From NCBI GenBank assembly GCA_947589075.1, contig CANQBS010000001.1, positions 62,001 to 126,000 of the forward strand: a stretch of 64,000 nt of DNA, written 5' to 3'. Shown in pieces: positions 50,578 through 60,003 of the stretch. This DNA comes from an uncultured Acetatifactor sp. (GTDB taxonomy: Bacteria; Bacillota; Clostridia; Lachnospirales; Lachnospiraceae). A program made the position numbers and the translations under genes. Under the pieces are notes generated by a model. It saw only the letters and a list, made by a program, of their open reading frames with translations. It ran no database searches and was not told the origin of the DNA. Position 1 is the stretch's first letter; each line of letters begins with the position of its first letter.

Positions 50578-51999
50578 ATGAAAATTTATAATAAAAAATA
50601 TAAATTTATAGAAACATACGGACTATTGATGCTGGATTTTTTAGGTATAACCATTGCTTATGCTTTAGCATATCTGATTCGTTTTGCAGGTCAGCAGAGT
50701 CCATTGGGGAAAGAAGGAGTGCCGCAAGTCTATATTTTTTTGCTGTTGCTTTGCCCCTTTTATAGTTTGTTGGCAGACGGATATAAATATTTTAATCAAA
50801 GAGGATACTATAAAGAACTGATAGAAGTGCTGAAATATGAGCTGACCTTATTTATAGCGGCCAGTACCTATATTTATATATTTCGTCTTGAGCAGGGTTT
50901 TTCCCGATTGATGTTAGGTTATTTTATTATAATAAACAGCTGTATTACCTATATAGGAAGGATTGCCTTTCGATATTTTTTAAACTCTTATTATAAAAGA
51001 AGCAAAAACAGCGATAAGATCATGGTCATAACGACTCAGCAGGATATCGAAATGGTAATAAATCATATCGATGAGGATAATGCCTGGAGCTATGAAATAG
51101 TGTCTGTTGCCCTTATGGATGTCTGTAGAATCGGAGAAACGATAAGGGATATTCCCATTGTGGCGGATAAAACGAATGTAATTGAGGAGGCAAGACAAGG
51201 GATTATCGATGTTGTCTTTATCTATTATCCTGACGGGGATAAACATGAATTAGAGTGGCTTGTTCAGTCCCTTTTGGCTATGGGGGTAATGTGTCATAAT
51301 TGTATAGAAAATCTGAATATCAGTACGCCATACAGCAGTATAGGGAAGTTTGCGGACTTTCCGGTGCTTACTTATACAATGGGAGTGATCGACTACAGGT
51401 GGAAGCTGGTTAAGAAGCTGATGGATCTTGCAGGCGGTATGATTGGGCTGATTTTTACGGCAGTCATTACTCCTTTTGTCGCTGTTGCAATTAAGCTGGA
51501 TTCTCCGGGACCCGTTTTCTTTCGGCAGACGAGAGTTGGGAAAAACGGCAGACGATTTCAAATTTATAAATTTCGCTCCATGTATATAGATGCCGAAAAA
51601 AGAAAAAGTGAATTAATGCAGGAAAATGAGATGCATGGACCCATCTTTAAAATCAAAGATGATCCACGGATTACGAGGGTGGGAAGATTTCTTCGTAAAA
51701 CCAGCATAGATGAGCTGCCGCAATTTTGGAATGTGGTGAAGGGGGATATGAGTCTGGTTGGAACCAGGCCGCCGACAGAAGAAGAATTCGGGCAATACAA
51801 TATTTATTACAAGAGACGTCTGAGTATAACGCCTGGTTTGACAGGAATGTGGCAGGTGTGTGGGAGAAGTGATATTACAGATTTTGATGAGATAGTGAAA
51901 TTGGATTTAAAATATATTGATGAATGGTCTATGGCACAAGATATCAAAATACTGCTGTTGACAATAGGAGCGCTCCTGTTTGGACGGGGAGCGGAATAG
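50578..51999 (+). CDS. Exopolysaccharide polyprenyl sugar-1-phosphate transferase, initiating enzyme of locus B
   Basis: 473 aa. Four or five N-terminal helices (about residues 15-130), a CoA-binding-like domain (IMVITTQQDIEMV, DIPIVADKTNVIEEA), a membrane hairpin near 285, then the sugar transferase domain: LDSPGPVFFRQTRVG, KFRSMYIDAEKRK, RKTSIDELPQFWNVVKGDMSLVGTRPP and GLTGMWQVCGRSDI. It puts hexose-1-phosphate (probably glucose or galactose) on undecaprenyl phosphate. Third initiating enzyme in the window. Confidence 0.93.
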   Translation: MKIYNKKYKFIETYGLLMLDFLGITIAYALAYLIRFAGQQSPLGKEGVPQVYIFLLLLCPFYSLLADGYKYFNQRGYYKELIEVLKYELTLFIAASTYIYIFRLEQGFSRLMLGYFIIINSCITYIGRIAFRYFLNSYYKRSKNSDKIMVITTQQDIEMVINHIDEDNAWSYEIVSVALMDVCRIGETIRDIPIVADKTNVIEEARQGIIDVVFIYYPDGDKHELEWLVQSLLAMGVMCHNCIENLNISTPYSSIGKFADFPVLTYTMGVIDYRWKLVKKLMDLAGGMIGLIFTAVITPFVAVAIKLDSPGPVFFRQTRVGKNGRRFQIYKFRSMYIDAEKRKSELMQENEMHGPIFKIKDDPRITRVGRFLRKTSIDELPQFWNVVKGDMSLVGTRPPTEEEFGQYNIYYKRRLSITPGLTGMWQVCGRSDITDFDEIVKLDLKYIDEWSMAQDIKILLLTIGALLFGRGAE

Positions 52000-52024
52000 A
52001 GTGAGTGCAGATGAGGAGAACCCC

Positions 52025-53170
52025 ATGAACATTATTTTGCTTTCCGGAGGATCTGGCAGGCGTTTGTGGCCCTTGTCCAATGATATCAGGGCAAAACAGT
52101 TTATTAAGATTTTCAAAAAAGAAGATGGTTCTTACGAATCCATGGTGCAGCGCATGTACCGTCAGATCCGCAGGCTGGATCCAGAGGCCGGTATTATTAT
52201 AGCCACCTCACAGTCCCAGGTGCCCACCATTCGAAATCAGCTTGGGGAGGATGTGGGAATTTCTGTGGAACCTTGCCGCAGGGACACATTTCCGGCAATT
52301 GCTCTGGCATCTGCTTATCTATTGGACGTGAGGGGCGCTGATCTGGAGGAATCCATGGTGGTCTGCCCGGTAGATCCCTATGTGGAGGAGGATTATTTTA
52401 AGGCGCTGAAGGCGCTGGGAGAGCTGGCAGACAAAGGGGAAGCCAATCTGGCTCTGATGGGAATAGAACCTTCTTATCCCAGTGAAAAGTATGGTTATAT
52501 CATCCCGGAATCAGCAGCTTTGGTAAGTAAAGTTTCTTTGTTTCGGGAAAAGCCGGACGAGGAGACCGCTCGTTCCTATATTGCCCGGGGCGCTTTATGG
52601 AATGGAGGGGTTTTTGCCTGTAAATTGAAATATTTGCTGGAAAAAGCTCATGAGCTTATAGATTTTACGAACTATCATGATCTGCTTGCCCGGTATAGTA
52701 CATTGACCAAGATCAGCTTTGATTATGCCGTGGCAGAAAAGGAATCGGCAATCCAGGTTATGCGTTTTGCGGGCAGGTGGGAGGATCTGGGCACCTGGAA
52801 TACTCTGACAGAGGCTATGGAAGAAAATGCCATAGGGAATGTTGTTTTAAATGAAACCTGCAGGAACGTACATGTGGTCAATGAGCTGGATATTCCCATC
52901 CTGGTCATGGGGATGCAGGATGTTGTGATCTCAGCAAGCCCTGACGGTATTCTGGTCTCAGATAAGGATCAGTCCAATTATATCAAGCCTTTTGCAGATC
53001 GTCTGGATCAGCAGGCAATGCCTGCGCAAAAGCCAATGGAAAGCTTTAAGATGTTGGATGCAGAAAAAGGAGACGGGACGGTAAAAGTAACGCTGGATCC
53101 GGGTCATGGCATGAACTGTCATGATCGTAAACATTGCGATGATATTTATAAGGTACAAGAGGAGAAGTGA
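52025..53170 (+). CDS. manC: Mannose-1-phosphate guanylyltransferase-like protein with truncated cupin tail
   Basis: 381 aa from the ATG at 52025 (GAGGAG upstream). The nucleotidyltransferase domain is clear: LLSGGSGRRLWPLSND, AKQF, SVEPCRRDTFPAIALA, PVDPYVEEDYF, GIEPSYPSEKYGYI, FREKPDEETA, GALWNGGVFACK and AGRWEDLGTWNTL. ManC usually ends in a full cupin (isomerase-like) domain; here only its beginning remains (GTVKVTLDPGHGMNCHDRKH) and the protein stops after about 15 more residues. It would make GDP-mannose. No phosphomannomutase or GMD is nearby. Its GC content looks higher than the genes around it. Confidence 0.85.
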   Translation: MNIILLSGGSGRRLWPLSNDIRAKQFIKIFKKEDGSYESMVQRMYRQIRRLDPEAGIIIATSQSQVPTIRNQLGEDVGISVEPCRRDTFPAIALASAYLLDVRGADLEESMVVCPVDPYVEEDYFKALKALGELADKGEANLALMGIEPSYPSEKYGYIIPESAALVSKVSLFREKPDEETARSYIARGALWNGGVFACKLKYLLEKAHELIDFTNYHDLLARYSTLTKISFDYAVAEKESAIQVMRFAGRWEDLGTWNTLTEAMEENAIGNVVLNETCRNVHVVNELDIPILVMGMQDVVISASPDGILVSDKDQSNYIKPFADRLDQQAMPAQKPMESFKMLDAEKGDGTVKVTLDPGHGMNCHDRKHCDDIYKVQEEK

Positions 53171-53175
53171 CTTAT

Positions 53176-55050
53176 ATGATCAAAATGCCTTTTTCTAAGA
53201 AGGATGTAAAGTTAGCCGGTATTCCAACAAATAAGATTATTATACTTGTGTTATTAGATATAATGTCTGTTTTATTGGCTTCTTTTTTTCCATTATATCT
53301 GCGATATGAGTTTAGTTTTAATGCCATTGAAAAAAGATTTCTGCAGGCTTACGAAAATATCCTGCCTTTTACCCTGATATCGACGTTTCTTTTTTTTGTG
53401 TGTTGGAAACTTTATAAGAGTATCTGGCGTTATGCGGGTTTTACTGAATTCGTTAATATAGTGTTTGCGACTACCTGTTCGGCGGCAGCGCAGGTACTTT
53501 ATCGTTTTATTTCGAAGCAATATTTACCCAGGAGTTATTATGTCCTTTACTGGATTTTCTTGTTTGGATTTACATGCCTGATCCGGTTTAGCTATCGTAT
53601 TCTGCGCACACTGAATTCCAGACATCTGCACCATGATCTTTCCAGATTTAACGTAATGATTATTGGAGCGGGCGCTGCGGCAGATGCCATTTTAAAGGAG
53701 ATCGAATTAAGTCCGTTCATCAATTTGAAGGCTAAATGTATCATAGATGATGACGCAGGATGTCATGGAAAGCTATTGCGGGGAGTGCCTATTGTGGGCG
53801 GACGCAATAAGATTTTGGAAGCTGCGTCAGAATTTGGAATTGATGAAATTATTTTTGCAATTCCCTCGGCGGATCAACAAACCAAAAGGGAAATATTGGA
53901 TATTTGTAAGGAAACCGGCTGCAGACTGCGTACTCTGCCGGGAATGTATCAGCTGATCAACGGAGAGGTCTCTGTAGCCAGCCTGAAGGAGGTGGATATT
54001 GAAGATCTTTTAGGAAGGGAACCTGTACAGATTAATGTGGAAGAGATTTTGGATTATGTCAGGGGAAAGGTTATCTTAGTTACGGGAGGAGGAGGTTCCA
54101 TTGGCGGCGAGTTGTGCAGGCAGATCGCCGGGCATGAGCCGCGTCAGCTTGTAATTCTGGATATTTATGAGAATTCGATATATGAAGTGCAGCAGGAGCT
54201 GAAAGCAAGGTATCCTGCCCTTGATTTAGTGGTGCTGGTAGCATCTGTCAGGAATACTAAGCGCATGGATAAGATCTTTGAAAAGTATCATCCTGATATC
54301 GTATATCACGCCGCCGCCCATAAACATGTGCCTTTAATGGAGGAAAGTCCAAATGAGGCAGTGAAAAACAATGTATTAGGCACTCTTAAGATAGTTCAGG
54401 CGGCGGATTATTGGAAAGTAAAGAGGTTCGTGCTGATCTCTACTGATAAAGCGGTAAATCCTACTAATGTTATGGGGGCAACAAAGCGTATCTGTGAGAT
54501 GATCATTCAAACCTATAATAATCGGTCTCAGACAGAGTTCGTAGCTGTAAGATTTGGAAATGTGCTGGGCAGCAACGGAAGTGTGATTCCCCTTTTCAAA
54601 AAACAAATAGCGGAAGGCGGACCTGTAACGGTAACAGACCCCAATATCATCCGATATTTTATGACAATCCCGGAAGCGGTTTCCCTGGTGCTTCAGGCCG
54701 GCGCATATGCAAAGGGAGGAGAAATTTTTGTATTGGATATGGGGCAGCCCGTGAAAATATTAGACTTGGCTCAAAACCTGATAAAGTTGTCTGGTTATAG
54801 GGTTGGAGAAGATATTCAAATCCAATTTACAGGGCTTCGTCCGGGTGAGAAACTGTTTGAAGAACGGCTTATGGCAGAAGAAGGGCTTCAAAAGACCGCG
54901 AATAAGATGATCAGTATCGGCAAACCGATAAAGTTTGACGAGGAGTTGTTTTTAAAGCAGTTGAATGAATTAAAGGAATATGTGGAGCAGGAACCTGACG
55001 ACATCAGGGATTGGCTTAAAAGAATTGTGCCTACCTATATACCGACATAA
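53176..55050 (+). CDS. Membrane NDP-sugar 4,6-dehydratase (CapD/WbpM/PglF-like)
   Basis: 624 aa from the ATG at 53176 (GAGGAG 11 bases upstream; a GTG at 53167 overlaps the manC stop). Four N-terminal membrane helices (about residues 15-130), a first Rossmann domain (NVMIIGAGAAADAILKEI), then the SDR domain: LVTGGGGSIGGELCRQI, YHAAAHKHVPLME, STDKAVNPTNVMGATKR (catalytic set), GSVIPLFKKQI and the C-terminal GLRPGEKLFEE. These enzymes convert UDP-GlcNAc to a 4-keto-6-deoxy sugar (toward QuiNAc, FucNAc or bacillosamine). No dedicated aminotransferase follows. Confidence 0.93.
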   Translation: MIKMPFSKKDVKLAGIPTNKIIILVLLDIMSVLLASFFPLYLRYEFSFNAIEKRFLQAYENILPFTLISTFLFFVCWKLYKSIWRYAGFTEFVNIVFATTCSAAAQVLYRFISKQYLPRSYYVLYWIFLFGFTCLIRFSYRILRTLNSRHLHHDLSRFNVMIIGAGAAADAILKEIELSPFINLKAKCIIDDDAGCHGKLLRGVPIVGGRNKILEAASEFGIDEIIFAIPSADQQTKREILDICKETGCRLRTLPGMYQLINGEVSVASLKEVDIEDLLGREPVQINVEEILDYVRGKVILVTGGGGSIGGELCRQIAGHEPRQLVILDIYENSIYEVQQELKARYPALDLVVLVASVRNTKRMDKIFEKYHPDIVYHAAAHKHVPLMEESPNEAVKNNVLGTLKIVQAADYWKVKRFVLISTDKAVNPTNVMGATKRICEMIIQTYNNRSQTEFVAVRFGNVLGSNGSVIPLFKKQIAEGGPVTVTDPNIIRYFMTIPEAVSLVLQAGAYAKGGEIFVLDMGQPVKILDLAQNLIKLSGYRVGEDIQIQFTGLRPGEKLFEERLMAEEGLQKTANKMISIGKPIKFDEELFLKQLNELKEYVEQEPDDIRDWLKRIVPTYIPT

Positions 55051-55129
55051 ATCTTTATATGATTGTTCGCTATATCAAAATACTGTTAAGGATCACTGGC
55101 ACTTTCATGTTGCGGCGGAGAGCAGAATA

Positions 55130-56308
55130 ATGAAACGAGGGAAAGATAATATAGCAGGAAAACTCAGGATTGCTCATTTCGGACAGAAAAACTGCATGAC
55201 ATCAGAAGGGGGCATTGAAGTTGTAGTGGCACAACTTGCTGTTCGGCAAGCAGCTTTAGGTCATGATGTGACTTGCTATAACCGTAGCGGACATCATGTC
55301 AGCGGGGCAGAATATGATGTGCCCAAGGTGAAGGAGTGGAAGGGCATACATATGAAATATGTTCCCACCATTCAAAAACGGGGCATGGCGGCCTTTTCTT
55401 CTGCTTTTTTTGCTGCTGTCAGCTGCGCGGTTCGGAAGTACGACGTAGTACATGTACATGCTGAAGGACCGGCTTGTTTTCTGCCAATATTGACAGCAGC
55501 TAAATTTTTCCATAAAAATCTGAAAATCTGTTTTACATGTCATGGCCTGGATTGGAAACGCAGTAAATGGGCTGACGGCATTGGCTCTAAAGTTATAAAA
55601 TATGGTGAAAAAATGGCTGTAAGATTTGCTGATGAGATAATAGTGCTCAATAAAAGTACACAAGAATATTTTAAGAATACCTACAACCGTAAAACCACAT
55701 TGATACCTAATGGCGTTAATTCCCCGAAGATAATGAATGCAAATTTGATCTTTCAGGAGTGGGGATTAAAGAAAGACAGCTATATTTTATATCTTTCGCG
55801 AATTACACCGGAGAAAGGAGTGTATCACTTAATAAAAGCTTATAAAACGTTAAATACTGATTTAAGGCTTGTGATAGCGGGAGGTGGAAGCGATACGCGG
55901 AAATATGAGGAAGAAATACATGAACTTGCCGTTGGGGATGACAGGATCATTTTTACGGGATTTGTCCGGGGACAGCGTCTTGCAGAGCTTTACAGCAATG
56001 CTTATATATATGTTCTGCCGAGTACGTTGGAGGGAATGCCGCTTAGTCTTTTAGAAGCCATGAGTTACGGCAACTGCTGTCTGGTAAGCGATATCCCTGA
56101 GTGCGCTGATGTGGTGGGGCAAAATGCTATGCTGTTTCGGACAGGCGATGTGGACGATCTGGCGGACAAACTGCAGTTTTTATGTGAAAATGAGGCTTTG
56201 GTAGAGCAATATAGAGATAGGGTAGGAAAATATATTGAAAGAAAATATAACTGGGAAGAAATTGTTACAAAGACAGTGAGTTTGTATTACAAGGGATTAG
56301 ATTCGTGA
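55130..56308 (+). CDS. Family 4 glycosyltransferase
   Basis: 392 aa from the ATG at 55130 (GGAGAG upstream); the track start at 54980 lies inside the previous gene. Signatures: EGGIEVVVAQLAVRQAALGHDVTCYN (start of the GT4 fold), DVVHVHAEGPACF, FTCHGLDWKR, NGVNSPKI, ILYLSRITPEKGVYHLIKAY, IFTGFVRGQRLAELYSNAYIYVLPS, EGMPLSLLEAMSYG (E-x7-E). Similar to the capsule mannosyl- or glucosyltransferases. Confidence 0.92.
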   Translation: MKRGKDNIAGKLRIAHFGQKNCMTSEGGIEVVVAQLAVRQAALGHDVTCYNRSGHHVSGAEYDVPKVKEWKGIHMKYVPTIQKRGMAAFSSAFFAAVSCAVRKYDVVHVHAEGPACFLPILTAAKFFHKNLKICFTCHGLDWKRSKWADGIGSKVIKYGEKMAVRFADEIIVLNKSTQEYFKNTYNRKTTLIPNGVNSPKIMNANLIFQEWGLKKDSYILYLSRITPEKGVYHLIKAYKTLNTDLRLVIAGGGSDTRKYEEEIHELAVGDDRIIFTGFVRGQRLAELYSNAYIYVLPSTLEGMPLSLLEAMSYGNCCLVSDIPECADVVGQNAMLFRTGDVDDLADKLQFLCENEALVEQYRDRVGKYIERKYNWEEIVTKTVSLYYKGLDS

Positions 56309-56346
56309 TAATTTACCGTTTTTGAAGAGAAGTTTATACATTTTGG

Positions 56347-56375
56347 TTGCTTTTATAGTGAAGTTATTGTAAAAT
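56347..56375 (+). promoter_or_regulatory. Promoter before the GT-C-like gene
   Basis: TTGCTT, 17-base spacer, TAAAAT, 61 bases before the start at 56437. The 128-base gap after the GT4 gene holds this and no other recognised element. Confidence 0.5.
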
Positions 56376-56436
56376 CATATTGGGAAACTGAGAGAGGTAC
56401 TTGTCCAGGGGAATATTATAGAACAAAGAGACAAAT

Positions 56437-58158
56437 ATGATGCAGCGAATTGGTAATAAATCGGTCAGGCCATGGTTTTGGATGATTTTTTTAGCGATAA
56501 CAGTAATCTTATTCTGGAAATGCAGATATGGGTATGCAAATTTGGATGAAGCCTTTTATCTGACGGTACCTTATCGCCTTCTCCAGGGAGACAGGATCCT
56601 TTATGAAGAATGGCATTATTCACAATTATCTGCGGTACTGCTTATCCCCCTTTTAAGCTTTTATATTAAAATTATAGGGGGGACTGGCGGGATATATTTA
56701 TTCATACGCTGCGTGTATACGATCTGCAAATGTCTCATATCTGCTTTTATGTTCTTTAAATTGAAGAAATATGATGAAACAGCTGCCATGGCAGCTACGT
56801 TATTGTTTCTGGCTTTCTCAGCACATGGTCTGATGGTGTTGTCATATAATTCCCTGGCAATTGGCGGTTGCGTGTGCGCTATTTTATTTATGTTAACAGA
56901 CATACATCGACGTTACAGTTTGTTTTTTTACATTTTAGGAGGAATATCGCTGTCGGTAGCAGTACTGGCAATACCGCATACGGCTTTGTTGTTTGTTGTT
57001 TATCTGATCGCCGTGGCTGTATTGAGGACACGTAAACAGGCAGTGAAGAACCAGGCAATAAGAAGTATGTTTTCCTGGAAGGCTTGTAAGGGGATGTGTA
57101 CGGGAATTGCCATATCTGTGGCGGCTTTTGCCTTTTATGTATTCAGCAGAACTTCCTTTTCGGAGATTATGCAGACACTGCCCCATATTCTTCAAGATCC
57201 CGAGCATCCGGCCAGAGTCTGGTGGAAATTGATTCCCGGCTATTTTGCCAGAGTTACAACAGGAGATGACAGAGATTATGTGACGCTGGGGATTTACGTG
57301 GTATTAATGATAGAGTTTCTTTGCATGCTGCTTGATAAAAGAAGGAAGCAGCATGAGGAACTTTGGGGTATATTGACAGCGTGTACGGTGATCATTCTGT
57401 TGGGAGCCTATTTAATAACGAACTGTTATATAAGCCATCTCATGTTTATTCCAAATGTATTGGCATTTTTTATAATTGTTTTATTGAGAGAAGAGATACC
57501 ATTGGAACTGTTCTTCTGCATATGGTTTCCGGGGATGTTGTTCTCATTCCTGGAATATGTCGCATCTAATACGGGGTTTTCCGGGATATCGGCGGCCTCC
57601 TCAGTTGCAACGATTGGGAGCGTTATGATCATAATGATTGCTGCAAAGAGGTTTTTCCAAAGAAAAAGCTGGTGCGCAGTTTTCCTGAGCGCCCTGGTGG
57701 TTTTGACGATTTGCGCCGTCCTTTTCCTGAGAATAAATTACATTTTCTGGGAAGATGGGATTGATGAGCAGACGGAGCTTCTGACGGAGGGTCCTCAGGC
57801 AGGTCTTCTTGTCAGTGAAGAAAAAAGTGAAAAGTATTATGGAATATTGGCTGATACAGCGGAGCTGCGACAGAAGGAAAAAGATTTTCGGGTGTTGTAT
57901 CTGGGGGATAAATCCTTATATTTAGCAGGACCACAGGAATGCGCATCATATTCGCCGTTGTCAGCGGGGATATCTTCCAGCAGAGAAATGCTGTATCAAT
58001 ATTGGGAAGAACATCCGGATAAAGAGGCGCAAGCAGTTTACGTGGAATATAGTTATGATTATGAGATAATACGGGAATTAAGTACCAAATATAATATGAG
58101 TGTTGAGAAAAAAAGCAAGGGATATTTACTTCTGAAACAGGATGAGGAAAATGAGTGA
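56437..58158 (+). CDS. GT-C-type membrane glycosyltransferase-like protein
   Basis: 573 aa. About eleven helices in residues 12-440 with a first outer loop carrying ANLDEAFYLTVPYRLLQGD, where the Asp-Glu pair fits the acidic catalytic motif of GT39/ArnT-like enzymes that use polyprenyl-phosphate sugars. A C-terminal soluble region of about 130 residues follows (residues 440-573). Function as a glycosyltransferase is inferred. A GtrB-like donor enzyme exists at 28323 and another GT2 follows at once. Confidence 0.72.
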   Translation: MMQRIGNKSVRPWFWMIFLAITVILFWKCRYGYANLDEAFYLTVPYRLLQGDRILYEEWHYSQLSAVLLIPLLSFYIKIIGGTGGIYLFIRCVYTICKCLISAFMFFKLKKYDETAAMAATLLFLAFSAHGLMVLSYNSLAIGGCVCAILFMLTDIHRRYSLFFYILGGISLSVAVLAIPHTALLFVVYLIAVAVLRTRKQAVKNQAIRSMFSWKACKGMCTGIAISVAAFAFYVFSRTSFSEIMQTLPHILQDPEHPARVWWKLIPGYFARVTTGDDRDYVTLGIYVVLMIEFLCMLLDKRRKQHEELWGILTACTVIILLGAYLITNCYISHLMFIPNVLAFFIIVLLREEIPLELFFCIWFPGMLFSFLEYVASNTGFSGISAASSVATIGSVMIIMIAAKRFFQRKSWCAVFLSALVVLTICAVLFLRINYIFWEDGIDEQTELLTEGPQAGLLVSEEKSEKYYGILADTAELRQKEKDFRVLYLGDKSLYLAGPQECASYSPLSAGISSSREMLYQYWEEHPDKEAQAVYVEYSYDYEIIRELSTKYNMSVEKKSKGYLLLKQDEENE

Positions 58159-58858
58159 TATATTATATATAGTGATGCCAGCGTATAATGAGGAAGAAAA
58201 TATTGGTACTGTTATCGGACAGTGGTACCCGATTTTAAAGGATAAAAGTATAGAATCAAGGATAGTTGTAGCGGATAGCGGAAGCACGGACAAAACTCAT
58301 GAGATTTTGTTGAGACTGCAGAAATCCTGTCCTCAGCTGGAGGTTATTTCGGATACAGGAAAATACCATGGCCCTAAAGTTATTGCATTATATGATTATG
58401 CTATAAAACATAATGCGGATTACATTTTTCAAACAGATTCCGACGGACAAACAGATCCGGATGAATTCTATGGTTTTTGGACTGATAGAGAGCAATATGC
58501 TGGTATATTTGGAAAACGCAGGAAACGCGCGGATGGAAAAATAAGAGAATTTGTAGAGCAGGTGGTCTGTATCATGCTGCGGATGTATTTTGGCGTGAAA
58601 ATTCCAGACGCTAATGCTCCGTTCAGACTCATGAAAACTGATATTTTAAAAAAATACCTTTATAGGTTATCAGAAGATTATAGTTTGCCTAATATTATGA
58701 TAACAACTTTTTTCGTATATAACAATGAAGCAATTGCGTTTAGAGATATATCATTTAGTGCGAGAAATGGGGGGGGGAGTTCTATAAACATGGTTAAAAT
58801 TATAAAAATGGGATTTGCTTCACTAATTGATTTTCGAAAAATGAAAAAAGAAATGTGA
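58151..58858 (+). CDS. DPM1-like family 2 glycosyltransferase
   Basis: 235 aa from the ATG at 58151 (the ATG at 58142 in the track is an alternative). It overlaps the previous stop by eight bases. Signatures: YIVMPAYNEEENIGTVI, VADSGSTDKT, GKYHGPKVIALYDYA and FQTDSDGQTDPDEFY (metal site), then NAPFRLMKTDIL. This is the dolichol-phosphate-mannose-synthase-like type without C-terminal helices. Coupling with the GT-C-like gene suggests it makes that enzyme's lipid-linked sugar donor. Confidence 0.88.
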   Translation: MSDILYIVMPAYNEEENIGTVIGQWYPILKDKSIESRIVVADSGSTDKTHEILLRLQKSCPQLEVISDTGKYHGPKVIALYDYAIKHNADYIFQTDSDGQTDPDEFYGFWTDREQYAGIFGKRRKRADGKIREFVEQVVCIMLRMYFGVKIPDANAPFRLMKTDILKKYLYRLSEDYSLPNIMITTFFVYNNEAIAFRDISFSARNGGGSSINMVKIIKMGFASLIDFRKMKKEM

Positions 58859-58869
58859 CAGGTGAAAAA

Positions 58870-59979
58870 ATGGCAAAGATGAAAGTGCGTAATTCAATAT
58901 TTGAATTCCTTAGATTGCTTGCAATGTTTATGGTAGTATTGGAGCATTGCCTGAACGCAAGCGTGCCGAGCACATGTGAGCCATTGACGGTTTTGGATAA
59001 CATAAAATGGTTCTTAGAGGCATTTACTATATGCGCGGTAAATTGTTTTTTCCTGCTTACCGGATATTATTTGAAGGCTGGAAGATTCCGCCTGAGCCGC
59101 CTTGTCGGGATATGGGGAAAAACAGTTTTCTATTCTGAGGTAATATATTTGTTTGCTGTAGCACTTGGGGTGGACAAATTTAGTATGGGAAATCTGCTTT
59201 TTTATTTGTGCCCGGTTTTGACAAAAAGATACTGGTTTATGCAGACATACATCGTGTTATCATTGCTTGCTCCTTTTATTGTTATCTTGTTAGACAGGCT
59301 TTCAGAATATCAGCATCTGATATTAATAAGCATATTGTTGCTCTTTTTCTCATTGCATCAGACGTTTATTCCTGTGGCTCGTACTTTGGATACGACGCAG
59401 GGGTATGGAATAATGTGGGGGGGGATACTTGTAATTGTAGGAAACTTCCTGCAGAAATATGGTGAAAAGTATTTGAATAAGGTTAAGGGCGCATATTTAT
59501 TGTTGGGATATGCAGTAGTAGCCGTAGGTATCTTTATTACAAATTGTATAATCGTAAAGTATGATATTGCTCAGGGTGTTACCAGTAGAGGGAATTTTTA
59601 TGCATATAATTCTGTCAGTGTATTTTTAGAAGGAATGTGTCTTTTCCTGTTTTTCATGAAAACAAGTAAAAGAAAAAACACTTTTTCCAATTCAGTTATA
59701 AACTGGCTGGCATCTTCAGCATTGTCGGTGTATCTGATTTCAGCTCATCCAGAATTTTTATTTCCTCTATGGACCAGAATCCTGAAATTAGATAAATTGA
59801 TCTACAGTCCGGCTATATATGTGTTGGCGGCTATTAGTTTATCAATTATAGTAATGTTGATTTGTATCCTGATAGATAAATTCATCAATTTAATATGCAG
59901 GAAAGCGCATTTTGATACGATCTTGCGCAGATTGGATGAAACGAGATTGAATAAGCTTATGAACATAGAATGTAATTAA
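58870..59979 (+). CDS. Acyltransferase 3 family membrane protein
   Basis: 369 aa from the ATG at 58870 (AGGTG upstream). About ten helices with the family pattern: an early RNSIFEFLRLLAMFMVVLEHCLNAS (the conserved His after the first helix), FFLLTGYYLKAG, and FMQTYIVLSLLAPFIVIL. Such proteins acylate (often acetylate or succinylate) surface glycans. It would decorate the polysaccharide of locus B. Confidence 0.85.
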   Translation: MAKMKVRNSIFEFLRLLAMFMVVLEHCLNASVPSTCEPLTVLDNIKWFLEAFTICAVNCFFLLTGYYLKAGRFRLSRLVGIWGKTVFYSEVIYLFAVALGVDKFSMGNLLFYLCPVLTKRYWFMQTYIVLSLLAPFIVILLDRLSEYQHLILISILLLFFSLHQTFIPVARTLDTTQGYGIMWGGILVIVGNFLQKYGEKYLNKVKGAYLLLGYAVVAVGIFITNCIIVKYDIAQGVTSRGNFYAYNSVSVFLEGMCLFLFFMKTSKRKNTFSNSVINWLASSALSVYLISAHPEFLFPLWTRILKLDKLIYSPAIYVLAAISLSIIVMLICILIDKFINLICRKAHFDTILRRLDETRLNKLMNIECN

Positions 59980-60003
59980 TCATAGAAGGGCAGTCGTAAA
60001 CAT

